Positions 9,438 through 22,119 of a stretch of 64,000 bases of DNA are shown piece after piece. The position numbers were made by a program, and so were the translations under genes. Numbering within the stretch: position 1 is the first letter of the stretch; each line of letters opens with the position of its first letter. Below the pieces are notes generated by a model. It saw nothing but the letters and a program-made list of their open reading frames with translations. It did not search any database and was not told the origin of the DNA. This stretch comes from Eledone cirrhosa. Taxonomy: Eukaryota; Mollusca; Cephalopoda; Octopoda; Eledonidae. Where the stretch lies: NCBI GenBank assembly GCA_964016885.1, contig OZ024744.1:68875278-68939277 (forward strand), given 5' to 3'.

Positions 9438-11010
9438 CTATTTTTTTGGTTTATGTGGCGGTCGTTTTCCTTTAACCAACTCTCCATAAAAGAGTTGTTT
9501 TGGTATTCTAGAATCCTTCATCCTGGCAAGGTGACCACTCCAACGGAGTCGTTGCTTAAGCACAAGAGCTTCTATACTGTCACACATAGAGCTTTCCAAA
9601 ATCTCGACATCACTGATGTGGTCCCCCCAGTGAACGCCATGGATCCGTCTGAGACACATCTGATGGAAACGCTCCAATTGCTTAAGGTGGTGTCGATATG
9701 TGACCCAGGTCTCGCAGGCATAAAGAAGACAAGAGAGCACACATGCCCTGTACACCTTTACCTTTGTCCTCCTGCATATGTCTCGCCGACCCCAGAGTCG
9801 CCTTTCTAGCTTTCCGAAAGCATCACTTGCTTTCCTAATCCTAAGTGAGATTTCACTGTCAAGGTTGCTGTATCGATTGACAGTGCCTTCCAGGTAGACA
9901 AACTGATCAACCTCTCCAAGTCGTTTGCCATACACATAGATGTTTGGTTCAGTGTACTGCTTACCAGGGGCAGGTTGGTACATGACGACGGTTTTCTTGA
10001 GACTGACAGTCAGACCTAGGGCAGTGCAAGCGTCAGAAAATGCATTCAAAATGTGCTGCATATCACTCTCCGTGTGCGCTACTAGATTGCAATCATCTGC
10101 ATACAAGATGTCTCTTATGATTGATGTAAATACTTTTGTCTTCGCAGCAAAGCGCCTGCTGTTAAATATGCTGTCTGAGGTTCGATATCGGATGTAAACA
10201 CCATGCTCGCAATTCCTGAATGCAATACAGAAAACTATTGCAAAGTATATAGCAAACAGGTTCGGTGCTGGAATATCCCCCTGTTTCACTCCATATTTTA
10301 CTGAGATAGGCTCCGACATGTTACCCCCGACATTAACCCAAGCCTTCATGCCGTCATGGAAAGACCTAACTAAAGCAAGGAACTTATCAGGGCAACCAAG
10401 TTTCTGGAGAACCTTCCATAATGCATCTCTGTTAACAGTATCGAAAGCCTTTGTCAGATCGACTAAAACCTAATACAGATCCAAGCCTTGTTCCATGCAC
10501 TTCTCCTGGAGCTGTCTTGCTGAGAAGATCATATCAGTAGTGCTGCGTCCAGCACAAAAACTAGATTGTCTTTCAGAGATAACACAATCTGCAATGTGTA
10601 TCAGCAGACGGTCCAGAAGCACCCTACATAAAACTTTCCCTACGACAGAAAGCAATGATATACCTCTGTAGTTCCCACAATCGCTCCTGTTACCCTTTAC
10701 GTTGTACAAGACCACCATTACTGCATCTCTCCAGTCCTCAGGTACGGATTCATTAGCCCATATCCTGCCAAACAAAGAGTGAAGATGTTGCAGGAGTCTC
10801 TCACCACCATATTGTAGGAGCTCAGCATGTATGCCATCCATAACTGGAAATCTTCCACTGTTCAGCTTCGAAATAGCCACTGCAACCTCCACAAGCGTCG
10901 GAGGTTCTGCGAGAGCTACTTTCACAGGACTTTCTGGAATGGGATTGAGGAAATCTTCACTGACGACAGACGGCTGATTCAAAAGATCATCAAAGTGCTC
11001 TCGCATAAAA
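9438..11010 (-). pseudogene. LINE copy B reverse transcriptase
   Basis: This frame covers most of a LINE reverse transcriptase and the C-terminal region. Visible blocks are the fingers (ISKLNSGRFPVMDGIHAELL), DAVMVVLYNVKGNRSDCGNY with RGISLLSVVGKVLCR, VLVDLTKAFDTVNR, GVKQGDIPAPNLFAIYF, the catalytic YADD (about 10,105), LGLTVSLKKTVVMYQPAP and the conserved tail ACVLSCLLYACETWVTYR. One in-frame TAG (10,467-10,469) sits just before VLVDLTKAFD, where copy A has a glutamine codon; otherwise the frame stays open to 9,438. A frameshift near there moves the C-terminal piece (9,212-9,487) into another frame. The leading residues upstream of REHFDDLLNQP derive from poly-T and repeat DNA and are not part of the protein. 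Confidence 0.85.
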
Positions 11011-11039
11011 AAAAAAAATAAAAAATAAAAAAACTCAAC

Positions 11040-11640
11040 ATACATACATACATACATACATCCTTCCCCAGTTTTATATATAAACATATATAGATTAAAA
11101 TAACAGATTAAAGTTTAAGCAAAGAATCGTTTTTTTCTTTTTTAATAAAAAAGACTTTTTTTATCTCTTTATATTATTATTTTCCTTTTACTTTATTATT
11201 ATATGTTTTAACTATTGTTTATACTTTTTGCCTTTATGTGCCCTCACGTGCTTCTGCATCTTGTGAAAATATTTGCCTGTACCATGGCATTTAGCTGTAG
11301 TGCTGAATAACAACCCCACTATGGACTCTCTCCATACTCGCCATTCACGATCTCCCTCTTGTTGCCCTCTATTGTATTTCTAATGTTCATGTGACTAAGC
11401 TCGGTAGAGATTATACTCAGCACTGTATTTTTGTTTATAAAGCTCTGATAATTCCTGCCCAATGGTATGGATGAAACATTCTCAGAAAATAAAAATTGTA
11501 TGAGTATGTAGGCGTTCTTTGATTTCTTTTACATATAACGGCTCTGTTCTCGTACATTGAGCTTATACAATACTGTCACAAATAAGACTTGTACAGGTGC
11601 GTTTATGCGCATATGCTCCGTGGTCTACGTAAATAAATAT
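11040..11640. other. AT-rich DNA without a recognisable gene
   Basis: It begins with a short (CATA)n tract at copy B's truncated end and continues as T-rich DNA. No motif, tRNA-like structure or long frame stands out. Confidence 0.6.
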
Positions 11641-12269
11641 ATATATATATTTATGTCAGGTTGCTCTCGAGTGCTACTGGTAACATGTAACCCAATACTA
11701 CCTGTCTCATGGTCGGGTCATCGGTGACTAAACCGGCAACCCCACCAAGCTTGCTTGGGTGAGGAGGGTGATATTTGGACACCCTGCGTGATGAAATACA
11801 AGACCCGGCAAAGGGCGGAGGAACTCAGCAGAGTCAACGGCCACTCAAATAGTATTTTTTTTTTTACCTGGGAGTGAAGGTCCCCCAGTTGTTGTCGCAA
11901 CACCTTTCTAGGAGGGGGAAACTCTGAAAAAAAAACCTGCCGCTTTGGAAGCATCCGATGATGTTGACCAGTTCTCCTTTTCGGGTAGTGTTTTCGATGC
12001 TCAGAGAGTGGGATTGGTCGCGTGCAAGGCCTTTCCCCACTTAAAAATCCTTCAAAGCACAGGCATCGTTTTTTTAGGATCTGTTACAGGTTCGTGTGGC
12101 TGGCCGTAGCCTAAAAGTGCACCAAACTCTATGATGACAGATGATAACCTTGAAGTCAATGGCAGTAAGGGCTCTGGAACTTATTGTGAAGGGGTCTGGC
12201 CCGGTAGCTATCCCATGGCACCGCAGCGAGGGATCGGTCGTCATCCTACAACTGCAAGGATTCCCAGTC

Positions 12270-13050
12270 CAGTTAAACTCGCCCTGAAAGAAGATCTGCT
12301 TTGGTGTCGAGGGAACTCGATCGCTATGGCATGGACATCGTTGCTCTTTCAGAAACGAGATTGGCAGGTGAGGGTCAATTCACAGAACAGAATGGAGGAT
12401 ATACCTTCTATTGGCGTGGTGGAGCAGAGGGTTCTAGGAGAGACGCAGGGGTCGCATTTGCAGTCAGGAATGGAATCGTCTCAAAGCTGGAAAATCTTCC
12501 TTGTGGATTCAATGATCAGAAAATGTCCATGAGAGTCCCTCTGATTCAAAACCGCTTTGTGACTCTGGTCAGTGTGTACGCTCCTACTATGTGTGCTAGT
12601 GATGATGAAAAACTAAGTTTCTACATGTCTTTGAGAGAGGTCATCCATGGTATACCTTATGCAGACAAGATTGTCATCCTTGGTGATTTTAATGCACGTG
12701 TTGGTAATGACTGGTAAGCTTGGAGTGTGAAGGGCAGGTATGGGGTAAGTAAGTGCAATAACAATGGCCTACCTCTGTTGCAGATGTGCTCTGAGATGGA
12801 TCTTGTTGTTGGGAACACGCTCTTTCAGCAGAAAGACAAATATAAGACAACTTGGATGCATCCAGGTTCCAAGAAGTGGCACCTTATTGACTTCGTTTTA
12901 ACGAGAAAACGTGATATCAGAGATATCACATTGGTTCGTGTATTGCGAGGCGCGGAATGTTGGACTGATCATCGTCTGGTGCGCACCAAGTTTCAATTTG
13001 CTGTGAAGCCCAAAGTAAGGGGGGGGGGAGAAGGTTGCACTTCCAAAAAA
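12270..13050 (+). pseudogene. LINE copy A AP-type endonuclease
   Basis: This domain nicks target DNA to prime reverse transcription. Blocks in order: RELDRYGMDIVALSETRLAG (catalytic Glu of the SETR box, about 12,350), DAGVAFAVRNGI, RFVTLVSVYAPT, KIVILGDFNARVG (the GDFN box, about 12,680), a distal MHPGSKKWHLIDFVLTRKR block and CWTDHRLVRTKF (the (S/T)DH box, about 12,960). Within one frame there is a TAA at 12,715-12,717. The G run near 13,020-13,028 then shifts the frame into that of the RT. Confidence 0.85.
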
Positions 13051-13057
13051 ACTAAAC

Positions 13058-15420
13058 GTGGCTCGTCTGAAAACAGAGAAAGTCAGAGCTGAGATGTCGA
13101 GGTCCCTTGAGTCCATGGAATGTGAAAACACTTGGGAATCATTGAAGAAAACCGTCTATAATGTTAGTGCTGAAGTTTTGGGTCATACCAATAGAAAGCA
13201 TAAAGACTGGTTTGATGAAAATGATCCAGTGATCCAGACCTTGCTTGAAGAGAAACACAAAATGCTGACATCATTGTTGTGTTGGACACGTTCTGACAGG
13301 TGTAACCAGACCTTCAGGCAGATCAAGGCACGTGTGCAACATCGATTGAGAACCATGCAGGATACCTGGTGGAGCCAAAAGGCTGATGAAATCCAGAAGG
13401 CCTCAGATAGACATGATAGAAAGCTCCTATACAGTCTGCTGAGAGAGTTGTATGGTCCGACCGGTTCACAAATATCACCACTTCGCTCCGGGGACGGCAA
13501 GGAATTGCTCAGAGATCCGAAGGAAATCCTGATCAGGTGGCATGTCCACTTTGATGAGATTCTCAACAAACCATCAGAAATTGATGATGAGTTCATCCGG
13601 TCGATTACATCCAGACCTACAAAGCTGGCAATGGCTGATCCTCCTTCATTTGATGAGGTGGTGAAGCCAATTGCCAAATTAAACAGCAGCAAGTCACCTG
13701 GAATGGATGGACTGAGTGCCGAGATTTTCAAATGTGCTGGTGATAACTTCTTAAACCGCCTCACTGATCTCTTTGTGAATGTTTGGAATGAAGATGTGCC
13801 ACAGGATTGGAAAGATGCATTGGTGGTGGTACTTTACAAAGGAAGGGGAGCCAAAGATGACCGTGGCAACTACAGATGTATTTCACTGCTATCTGTGGCT
13901 GGGAAGATCTTTTGCAGGATATTGTTGGGCAGATTGATACAGCACATTGCTGTTGAGGTACTTCTTGAGTCCCAATGTGGCTTTACGAATAGCAGAGGCA
14001 CTGTTGACATGATCTTCTCGGCCAAACAACTTCAAGAGAAATGCCTTGAGCAGCGCATGGACTTATACCAAGTTTTTGTCGATCTGACCAAGGCATTTGA
14101 CACCGTTAATCGGAAGGCTTTGTGGGTTATTTTAGAGAGATTGGGCTGTCCTGAAATGTTTGTGAACATTCTGAAACTCTTCCACCATGACATGCAGGCA
14201 TGGGTGAATGTTGGAGTTAAACTGTCTGAGCCAATCTTGGTTGAAAATGGTGTCAAGCAGGGTGATATACCTGCACCGACTTTGTTTGCCTTGTATTTCG
14301 CGATGGTGTTCTTCATGGCCTTCAAAGATTGACAACACGGTATCTATCTCAGATATCGCACTTCCGGCAAGCTGTTTAACCTTAGGGATCTCACTGCCAA
14401 CACTAAGGTACTGAGTACCTTGATCAGAGAATTTTTATATGCAGATGATTGGGATCTCTTTGCACACTCCCAGAGTGACATGCAACACCTTATGGATTCT
14501 TTTTCCAATGCGTGCAGTGCTTTGGGACTTACAATCAGTCTGAAGAAGACTGTCGTCATGTACCAACCTGCTCCAGATAAAGTTTTCAATGAACCCTCCA
14601 TACACGTATGCGGTCAAAAGCTGAAGGCTGCTGACACATTTGTGTATTTGGGGAGTACTCTGAGTGTGACCTGCCCTCTAGATGCAGATGTTGGTCTACG
14701 TGTTAGTAAGGCAAGTGAGTCTTTGGAAGGCTCAACGACCGTCTTTGGTGCAGGCGAGGAATCACAATGAGGACCAAGGTGAGAGTGTATACTGCATGTG
14801 TACTGTCAGCTTTGCTGTATGCATGTGAGACATGGGTTGCCTACAAACGGCATATCCACAGACTGGAATGGTTTCACCAGCAGTATCTCAGAAACATGCT
14901 TGGTATCAAGTGGCAGATGCATGTGAGTGATGTTGAGGTCCTTGAGAGAAGTGAGTGTCGGAGCATTGAGACTATCATCCACCAACGGCGTTTGCGATGG
15001 ACCGGACACCTCTGCAGAATGGAGGATGATCGAATCCCAAAACAACTCTTGTATGGCGAGCTTTGTGAGGGTAAGAGACAACCTCGCAAACCAAAGCTCC
15101 GATTCAAGGATTGTGTAGAGGACTCATTGAAAAAAAAAACTGGTTTGATGATGGCTGACTGGGAGATAGAAGCTCTTGAAAGAGAGACTTGGCGTGGAAT
15201 GGTGAATGATGGGGTTCATAATTTTGAAGACAGACGCATAGAGCACGAGAAGATCACACGAGATGTGCGTAAGCAATGCCCTGGTGTATCTCGAAACGAT
15301 CGGTGTCTCCATTGAATTGAAGTGCCCTGAGTGTGGAAAAATTTGCTTTAGCAAATCTGGTCTCAGGAGCCACAGTCGCAGCCATGTTCAACGAGAACCA
15401 GTGAACTATGATCTCCAGAC
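13058..15420 (+). pseudogene. LINE copy A reverse transcriptase, tail and one zinc finger
   Basis: An open frame of 424 codons (13,058-14,332) carries AKLNSSKSPGMDGLSAEIF, DALVVVLYKGRGAKDDRGNY, QVFVDLTKAFDTVNRKALW and GVKQGDIPAPTLFALYF. It stops at a TGA (14,330-14,332) where copy B has a cysteine codon. The same frame resumes to the catalytic FLYADD box (about 14,438). A frameshift near 14,720 leads into the tail (ACVLSALLYACETWVAYK through CRMEDDRIPKQLLYGEL), and another near 15,300 leads into a single C2H2 finger, CPECGKICFSKSGLRSHSRSH. At least four lesions make it inactive. Confidence 0.85.
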
Positions 15421-17449
15421 TTCTACACAACATAATAACCGGCAGACTAACACCCAAAATAATTGTAACTGTAGATCAAATAGAACCTGCCCTTTAGATA
15501 AAAAATGCTTAATCAAGGATATCATATACTCATGCACCGTCACAACTAGCAACTCTTCTGAAACCTATATAGGCTCTACTTCGAACTGCTTCAAAACCAG
15601 ATACAATTCGTACCTCCACTCTTTCAAAAAACACAGTCTAGCCAACTCGACTTTACTATCTAGCTACATACACTACATAAAAACTAAAAATAAATCTTAT
15701 ACACTTAAATGGGAAGTTATAGGTAACGCGACATCGTACAAACCACCTAATAAATTTTGTAACCTCTGTCTACTAGAGACCCATACTATTATCTTCTCAA
15801 ACCATAACCTCCTTAATAAAAAATCAGAAGTGTTCGCGATTGCCAGCACCCCTTCCGACACTCCTTCCAAAACTTTAAACCCAATATATAACAATGTCAG
15901 ACTTGAACCCGTCACCACCTCTAGCAACAAACCTCAAGGGCACACCTTACACCACATCTCCACACTCGTTGATCCACTTTAACACAAATAGTGACATCCT
16001 CCTAGTACCTTTTACCCTAGAGATATCCCCATGTACATCTACTTTTTGTATATTTGCCTTCAATTACTTAGACTACATTACACCACTATATAATTAATGA
16101 ACACTATATAATTAATGAACTTTAAACACTGAATTAGTTGTGCTATTGTTGTTCTGTGTATGGAGTGCCATCATTGGATAAATGGAAGATTAATTAATTT
16201 ATTAACATAAAACATCTATATAACCTATATGCTGAGTGCAATGAATTATGTACAAGTGATGTATGAGTTATACATACATGTATGACTTTATGGTCAGATT
16301 AGTGACATTGTAAGTGAGAATTTATCTCTGGTCTACCCTAGTGATATTTAACTTTGCCATGCAATCAGACATGCACTGACCCAGAGCTTACCAGGAGTTA
16401 TATATAGAAGTGATTCTAATAAAACCCTGGCCGGTTCTGCGGGTAGACTACACTTACAAAGATCATTGATTTTGGGATCTGACTCTTCATGTAGAATATT
16501 CAGTTGTGGCACTCTATGATAGAGGGTAATCATCCTAATATGAACACCTTTAGTACTTCTTGATAGACTACACTGTAATTATAGATGGGATACTTAAATT
16601 TAGAAACTGTTTATAACCTTATATGATAGGGACTCATTTGAGACACCATTTATTGTACATTAGGATAATAAATTTAGTTATAGAAATCAGCTAGCTACCT
16701 CCTCTCACGCATTAACTCCCCTTAATTACACACACACTTCCGGAAAATAATACGATGTCAATTCTCGCAACAAAAACAACCTGCTCTATAAAATTGGATT
16801 AAAGATCAACAAGCTGTAATATTCTAACTTAATTCATCAAGCATCCAATATTGAATCATCGTAGATTATGTGAAGGACAAATATAATCTATATATTACGT
16901 TTCCTGGATTGTGAAAATGGTGGTGCATACGAAAACCATAACATTATTTTGCTTCTCATTTTTAATATTTCTCTACACACAAGCTTCTATATCATACATA
17001 TAAAAAAAATACTTTACCAATACAACCCCCATAATACTCTTGATTGCCCGCTTAAAGTGCTTGTATTACATATAACACCCTGCCGCACTATAATCTTATA
17101 TAAACAAGACACACGTACATGCCCCATGTGTAACTATTGTATACACTAACTACTTCAAACTATCCTCTTGCTTTATCTTCGTAAACTGCCAATGTTGTAT
17201 TTTAACTTTAATTTTGTTCTTTGATGTGACTTTAATCTTTGAATGTAAATTGCCATGCTAAATATTATAATGGATGTCAACCCACTGTGCATCAATATAT
17301 ACATATGTTTCTGTATGTCTCTTGTGTTGAAAAGGAGGTCATGTATGTAAACAATCATTGAAAAATTGCTCCGAAGACTCCAAACCTCAGTTTGGAAGAA
17401 ACAATTGTAAGTGAATAAATGGTTTAAACAGAACTTTGATTCATGTAAT

Positions 17450-17450
<1 letters not shown>
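15420..17450 (+). mobile_element. Penelope-like element 2 (PLE2), 5'-truncated
   Basis: It begins with sequence matching PLE1 upstream of its nuclease (CTTCTACACAACATAATAAC, compare about 5,550 on the minus strand), contains a readable GIY-YIG domain, and continues with ~1.4 kb of 3' non-coding DNA shared with PLE1. The right edge, near GTTTGGAAGAAACAATTGT, matches PLE1's 3,575-3,600. It starts inside the zinc-finger array of LINE copy A; no remaining fingers were seen beyond 17,450, so it either truncated that LINE or fused to it. Confidence 0.75.
15425..15982 (+). pseudogene. PLE2 GIY-YIG endonuclease
   Basis: The open frame continues from LINE copy A into PLE sequence. The nuclease shows IIYSCTVTTSNSSETYIGS, that is the YSC and YIG boxes of GIY-YIG, then FKTRYNSYLHSFKKHSLANS with the catalytic arginine region, YTLKWEVIGNATSYKPPN, and FCNLCLLETHTII. 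About 185 codons from 15,425 to 15,982 are uninterrupted. The reverse transcriptase is missing entirely, so the copy is dead despite the tidy frame. The YIG glycine is kept here, unlike in PLE1. Confidence 0.8.
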
Positions 17451-18103
<653 letters not shown>

Positions 18104-18133
18104 TTATCTTACAACCTCACCATTTTCTGAGTG

Positions 18134-18139
<6 letters not shown>

Positions 18140-18214
<75 letters not shown>
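18140..18214. repeat. (TG)n microsatellite
   Basis: About 37 TG units inside repeat block copy 2, at the place of the shorter (CA)n array in copy 1. Confidence 0.9.
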
Positions 18215-18219
<5 letters not shown>

Positions 18220-18448
18220 TGTGTATATATTAATTCTTCCGGATCTTCATCATCAACACTCATTAACACCACACACCACACCCGAGACACATCCAAATCT
18301 CTATTATATATAGTCACACATTTCAACACAACCTGATCTCAGTTTGACAATCGCCACAGACAGACGAATGCGAGAAAGTTCTCCAACCCAAGTTAACCAG
18401 GAATCTCTAAAATACTTCCCACCGAAGTTAACAAAGAACTTACTGGAT

Positions 18449-18612
18449 CTACCAGAGTCGGACACTATGATTTGAAGCATAGAGTTACGTCCCTTTATGA
18501 TCTGAGTTCAAATCCCGCCGAGGTTAACTTTGCCTTTCATCCTTACGGGGTCGATAAAATAAAGTACCAGTAATACACTGGGTACTTGCTGGTCTTGTGC
18601 CAAAAGTTGAAA
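18449..18612 (+). mobile_element. tRNA-derived SINE (family 1)
   Basis: It has the tRNA-like head with a B-box-like GAGTTCAAATCCC, then GAGGTTAACTTTGCCTTTCA, the CTTACGGGGTCGATAAAATA body and the tail CTTGTGCCAAAAGTTGAAAC. The head starts just after ACTGGATCTACCAGAG. It is nested in repeat block copy 2. Confidence 0.85.
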
Positions 18613-18699
18613 CAATTATATTATAACATTAAATCATAAATTTTTTAAACACTACAAGTGAAGTCATTCTTTTCCTTTTTTTCAAATATAAAAATAATA

Positions 18700-19160
18700 T
18701 ATATATAATAATTATATATAATATATATCTAATAATTCTAAGGACATGATTTATGATATATATATATAGTCGGGATCATGGTGACAGGTGGATCTCAGAA
18801 GCAGGGAGAACTACTTCATTAGTAATTCAAAACAAACTGTGCGAGAGCGTGAAAAAACAAGTTAAAAAGTTTAGAGCTTAAGTGTATATTTTGATGGTTA
18901 TTTGGTGGAAAGGATCTTGTTAGTTACACCCAAAGTTTTCAGTGTATAAGAATGGGTAACGGATAATGTGTTTTTAAATTTTTATTTATTTATCGCTTAT
19001 CAGTTTTCACTTAAATACTCCGTTCTCTCGAGAAAATAACATATCGATGTAGAATTACGATCCGGTTTACACACGTGCTAACGTATTTGCATAGTATTGC
19101 TATTTTGAGAACAGTTATCTTTTTACTTAACAGCTTAAACAATGAAACTCCAGTATATTA

Positions 19161-19247
<87 letters not shown>
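18700..19247. other. AT-rich DNA ending in a long (AT)n array
   Basis: No gene or known motif is seen in 18,700-19,160. From about 19,164 to 19,247 it is an uninterrupted (AT)n array that abuts the inverted-repeat element. Confidence 0.75.
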
Positions 19248-19251
<4 letters not shown>

Positions 19252-20075
19252 TACTTGGCGAGGGTCATATTTGTGTAATAATATTGCCAGAATTAATAAC
19301 AGAACACACTCACTGTTTGGTTGGTAGCATAGGTGAAATGATAGACCAACACTGGGGGGAACTAAAAGGACGAAAAAATGGTTCAGTACTATACGAACAT
19401 GCTAGGCAACAACACGACGGTAACATAGACAACATAGAAATTAGAATATCTAAACATAGAAATGACCCAGCAGATAGGCAAATCAGAGAGGCCAGCGAAA
19501 TAGAACTTAGAAGGCCAAGGCTAAACAGAAAAAATGAATGGAATAACAACAACACCCAAACAAACAACACTGATCTAAGAGAAGTATAAATAAATAAATA
19601 AATAAATAAATAAATACATACACAACAAGCACAATAACAACAAACACATAAACACACACTAGTAAACTAAGATAGAATACACAGTCACCCAAACACGAAC
19701 ACACATCAAACAAAACACTATACACACACGCAAACGCATGCGCAGTGAAGACAAAAAAATAAACAAATAAATAAATAAATAAACAGACTAAATAAAGATG
19801 GCGTAGGCATACAATGCAACGGGAGGAAACATAATAGCAACACTGACGATTTTGCAGATGTGCAACGAAAGAACTTTGTTAGACTATATATATGTGTTTG
19901 TGTCTATATTGTATCTGTATTTTTGACCGTCGGTCAGTCAATGGCAACATTGAGAACCGAATAAATTAAATTAACCGATATAAAAGACACAGAAGCGAAA
20001 ACCAACCAAACAGTGAGTGTGTTCTGTTATTAATTCTGGCAATATTACACAAATATGACCCTCCCCAAGTATAAC
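19248..20075 (+). mobile_element. Element with ~75-bp terminal inverted repeats, probable PLE remnant
   Basis: Bases 19,248-19,326 and 20,001-20,075 are reverse complements (GTTATACTTGGCGAGGGTCA against CTCCCCAAGTATAAC, both running through CCAGAATTAATAACAGAACA). Between them lies a short PLE-like coding remnant (19,284-19,589), then AAAT and ACAA-rich DNA. Penelope-like elements often carry inverted terminal copies, which fits; a small DNA transposon is the alternative. Confidence 0.55.
19284..19589 (+). pseudogene. Probable C-terminal remnant of a GIY-YIG-containing retroelement protein
   Basis: The 101-codon frame includes LYEHARQQHDGNIDNIEIRI, HRNDPADRQIREASEIELRR and NRKNEWNNNN. I recognise this pattern (a histidine-rich HARQQHDG block, then DPADRQIREA, then an asparagine-rich NEW motif) from the region next to GIY-YIG nucleases in some Penelope-like proteins, from memory only. 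The nuclease itself and all of the reverse transcriptase are absent, and the first codons overlap the inverted repeat. Confidence 0.45.
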
Positions 20076-20155
20076 AATATTTGTTTCATATCAAAAACCT
20101 CGCAAAACTATATATATATCGAAACGGCCCGAGCTCACCCGTCGGAGTCCTGAAT

Positions 20156-20196
<41 letters not shown>

Positions 20197-20390
20197 GTTA
20201 TTCCGGTCCGGGTTGAATCGGAGGTAACCACAGTAAGTAAGGTACTCAATACAAAGCAGAGTATAAAAGCTTTAATATAGATGAGATTCTACAGGACTAG
20301 AACTCAATTATTCCTGATGATTTCTAAAGAATGAAACAGTTCTAGTCCTGTAGAATCTCATCTATATTTTATATATATATATATATATTT

Positions 20391-20442
<52 letters not shown>

Positions 20443-20573
20443 ATATATATATGTACACACACATAAATACACTTTTATATTAAGTGGTATTAGGCTTGGT
20501 GAAATAATCCCCGGAAAGTAATGACTTATAGCATCAACTATAGACACATATTTCCCATCTATCTATCTATCTG
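20076..20573. other. Non-coding TA-rich DNA with a palindrome
   Basis: (TA)n arrays at about 20,157-20,190 and 20,367-20,450 flank a stretch with the palindrome described next. No gene. Confidence 0.7.
20274..20370 (+). other. Palindrome with a hammerhead-ribozyme-like core
   Basis: Outer arms ATATAGATGAGATTCTACAG and its complement pair across a ~40-base centre. The centre contains CTGATGA (20,314-20,320), then TTTCTAAAGAAT, then GAAA (20,333-20,336), the order of a hammerhead core. A possible fold uses ATTC/GAAT (310-313 with 353-356) as stem I, TTC/GAA as stem II, CAG/CTG (337-339 with 348-350) as stem III and GTA as the cleavage triplet. The longer outer arms would compete with this fold. 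Hammerheads are known in Penelope-like elements; activity is untested. Confidence 0.45.
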
Positions 20574-21711
20574 GGGTGAGGTAACGAACAGGGTGTTTGC
20601 ACTGACCCAGAAGTGGGCCGAGTGTAAACTGTCCCTGAAAGGTCGGGCGGAGGTGGCGAACACTTATATAGCGTCCGTCATCTACTACCGCCTGACCGTT
20701 GTGTCTTGCCCAAGGGAGACGCTCGCCAAAATAGAGCGCGCACTCTTCCAATTCCTTTGGAAGAAGCGGGCTCCTATGGTGAGGAGATCCATCTGCTGTC
20801 AACACCCTTCGAAAGGAGGGCTGAGGATGCCGTGGCTAATGATACGTAAACACGCATTAAGGCTACGGCACCTCCAGGTGTTCCTCACCGGTCAACTGGT
20901 GTGGGCCCCTTTTGTGAGGCGAGCCTTTCCCAAACTCGTCTCGCTCACCGAGCTGCAATCCTGGGTCAAGCAAAGACCGAGAAAACTGGGCGCCTGGCAC
21001 ACCGAGTGTGCCCAGGCGCTCACGGCTCTCTGGCAGGCGGACCCGGCGGTCAGTGGAGAATCCACCTCGTCATTCTATAGAGGGCTGGTGGTTAGCAGGT
21101 GCGACGACGCCCTCGGAGAAGCCCTAGGCATGGAGGAAGACGAACTGGCCAACCTGTTCGGTAGGATATTCAGCCCAGGACGCATGGATAACTTCTAGAG
21201 GTCCCTGGCCTGGCAGTGCTACCGAGGGGCTCTGCCCGTTCGAGAAAGGCTCTACAGACACGGGTGCCCGAGTAGGGACCCCTCGAAAAAGATCTGTCCC
21301 AGATGCGTGTGCCACGAGGAAACCGTTGCACACGCATTAGTACACTGCTCGGGCATTGCCGATCTGTGGGGCTATGTCGAACAACTGCTGTCAAGAGTGG
21401 GACCGATCCGGTTGACCACCGAGTCTATTGTAACGATCAAGCCGCCTCCCCTCTTCAAAAACGAAGGAGAGGCGGTGATTCTGTGCGTAGTAGCCATGGC
21501 GAAAGAGGTTGTATGGTGGACGCGTCTGAAAGGACTGAGGTCAGACACCTTTCTCTCTGGCTAACAACTGGTCAGTTTCTTCCGATATCATTTCGGAAGA
21601 AGGATCAGGATGGAGAGAGAGGTGCTGCACCCCAGCCGTTTCTATGAAAGATGGGTAAAAGTGGCGAGAATGGCCCGTGTGAATGGGCCTTCACTCTACA
21701 TCAGACTGTAG
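20574..21711 (+). pseudogene. C1 ORF2 C-terminal region
   Basis: Encodes the part of a Tx1-like ORF2 after the catalytic centre: FALTQKWAECKLSLKGRAEV, the FLWKKRAPMVRRSICCQHPS block, LRMPWLMIRKHALRLRHLQ, and the zinc-binding tail CPRCVCHEETVAHALVHC (C-X2-C-X8-H-X4-C). Two in-frame stops break it, a TAG at 21,196-21,198 and a TAA at 21,562-21,564. Both occur where C2 has CAA glutamine codons. The frame otherwise stays aligned to the end, MARVNGPSLYIRL. Confidence 0.85.
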
Positions 21712-21984
21712 TTGAGAAAGATGAAAGATCATGGGAGCACCCTCTCTCTGTGCTCCTGAGGAGAAGGGTTGCAAACTTTTTTCGGGTGTGTGTGCGACCC
21801 CCAAGGCGCCTCCTCCCTATTGAGGATTTTGTTTTTCAATTTATTTTTGTTATTTTTTATATTTTATATTTTTATATTTTGTTATTGCCTCCTCCTTATT
21901 GAGGACGCCTGTTTATGTAAACTCCCCCCATTGTACTTGTCCCACTCTTTGATGCCCTGGTGGCAAATAAAAAGAAAGTTATCT

Positions 21985-22038
21985 ATCTAACTATCTATCT
22001 ATCTCTCTCTCCCTCTTTCTCTTTCTCTATCTCTCCCC

Positions 22039-22119
<81 letters not shown>

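Larger units (their letters stand above)
8905..11015 (-). mobile_element. Zinc-finger LINE, copy B (5'-truncated)
   Basis: Minus-strand non-LTR retrotransposon starting inside the reverse transcriptase (about 11,010) and running through the C-terminal domain and three zinc fingers to a (TG)n tail at 8,904. It belongs to the same family as 11,650-15,420; the RT, YADD and LLYACETWV blocks align throughout. The endonuclease and 5' UTR are missing, as expected for 5' truncation by incomplete reverse transcription. Confidence 0.85.
11650..15420 (+). mobile_element. Zinc-finger LINE, copy A (nearly full length)
   Basis: Plus-strand non-LTR retrotransposon with a ~600-bp 5' region, AP-type endonuclease, reverse transcriptase, C-terminal domain and the first zinc finger. 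The 5' region (11,650-12,080) is shared with the derivative at 983-1,521. The 3' end is cut in the zinc-finger array at about 15,420, where PLE2 begins. The clade is not certain; the endonuclease resembles those often annotated 'craniofacial development protein 2-like', and the RT and tail resemble RTE-like or related LINEs. Confidence 0.85.
18104..18690 (-). repeat. Dispersed repeat block, copy 2 (inverted relative to 1,565-2,130)
   Basis: Reverse complement of the block at 1,565-2,130, with matching outer edges, the same embedded SINE and the same microsatellite position. The SINE is longer here and keeps its tRNA-like head. Confidence 0.8.
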
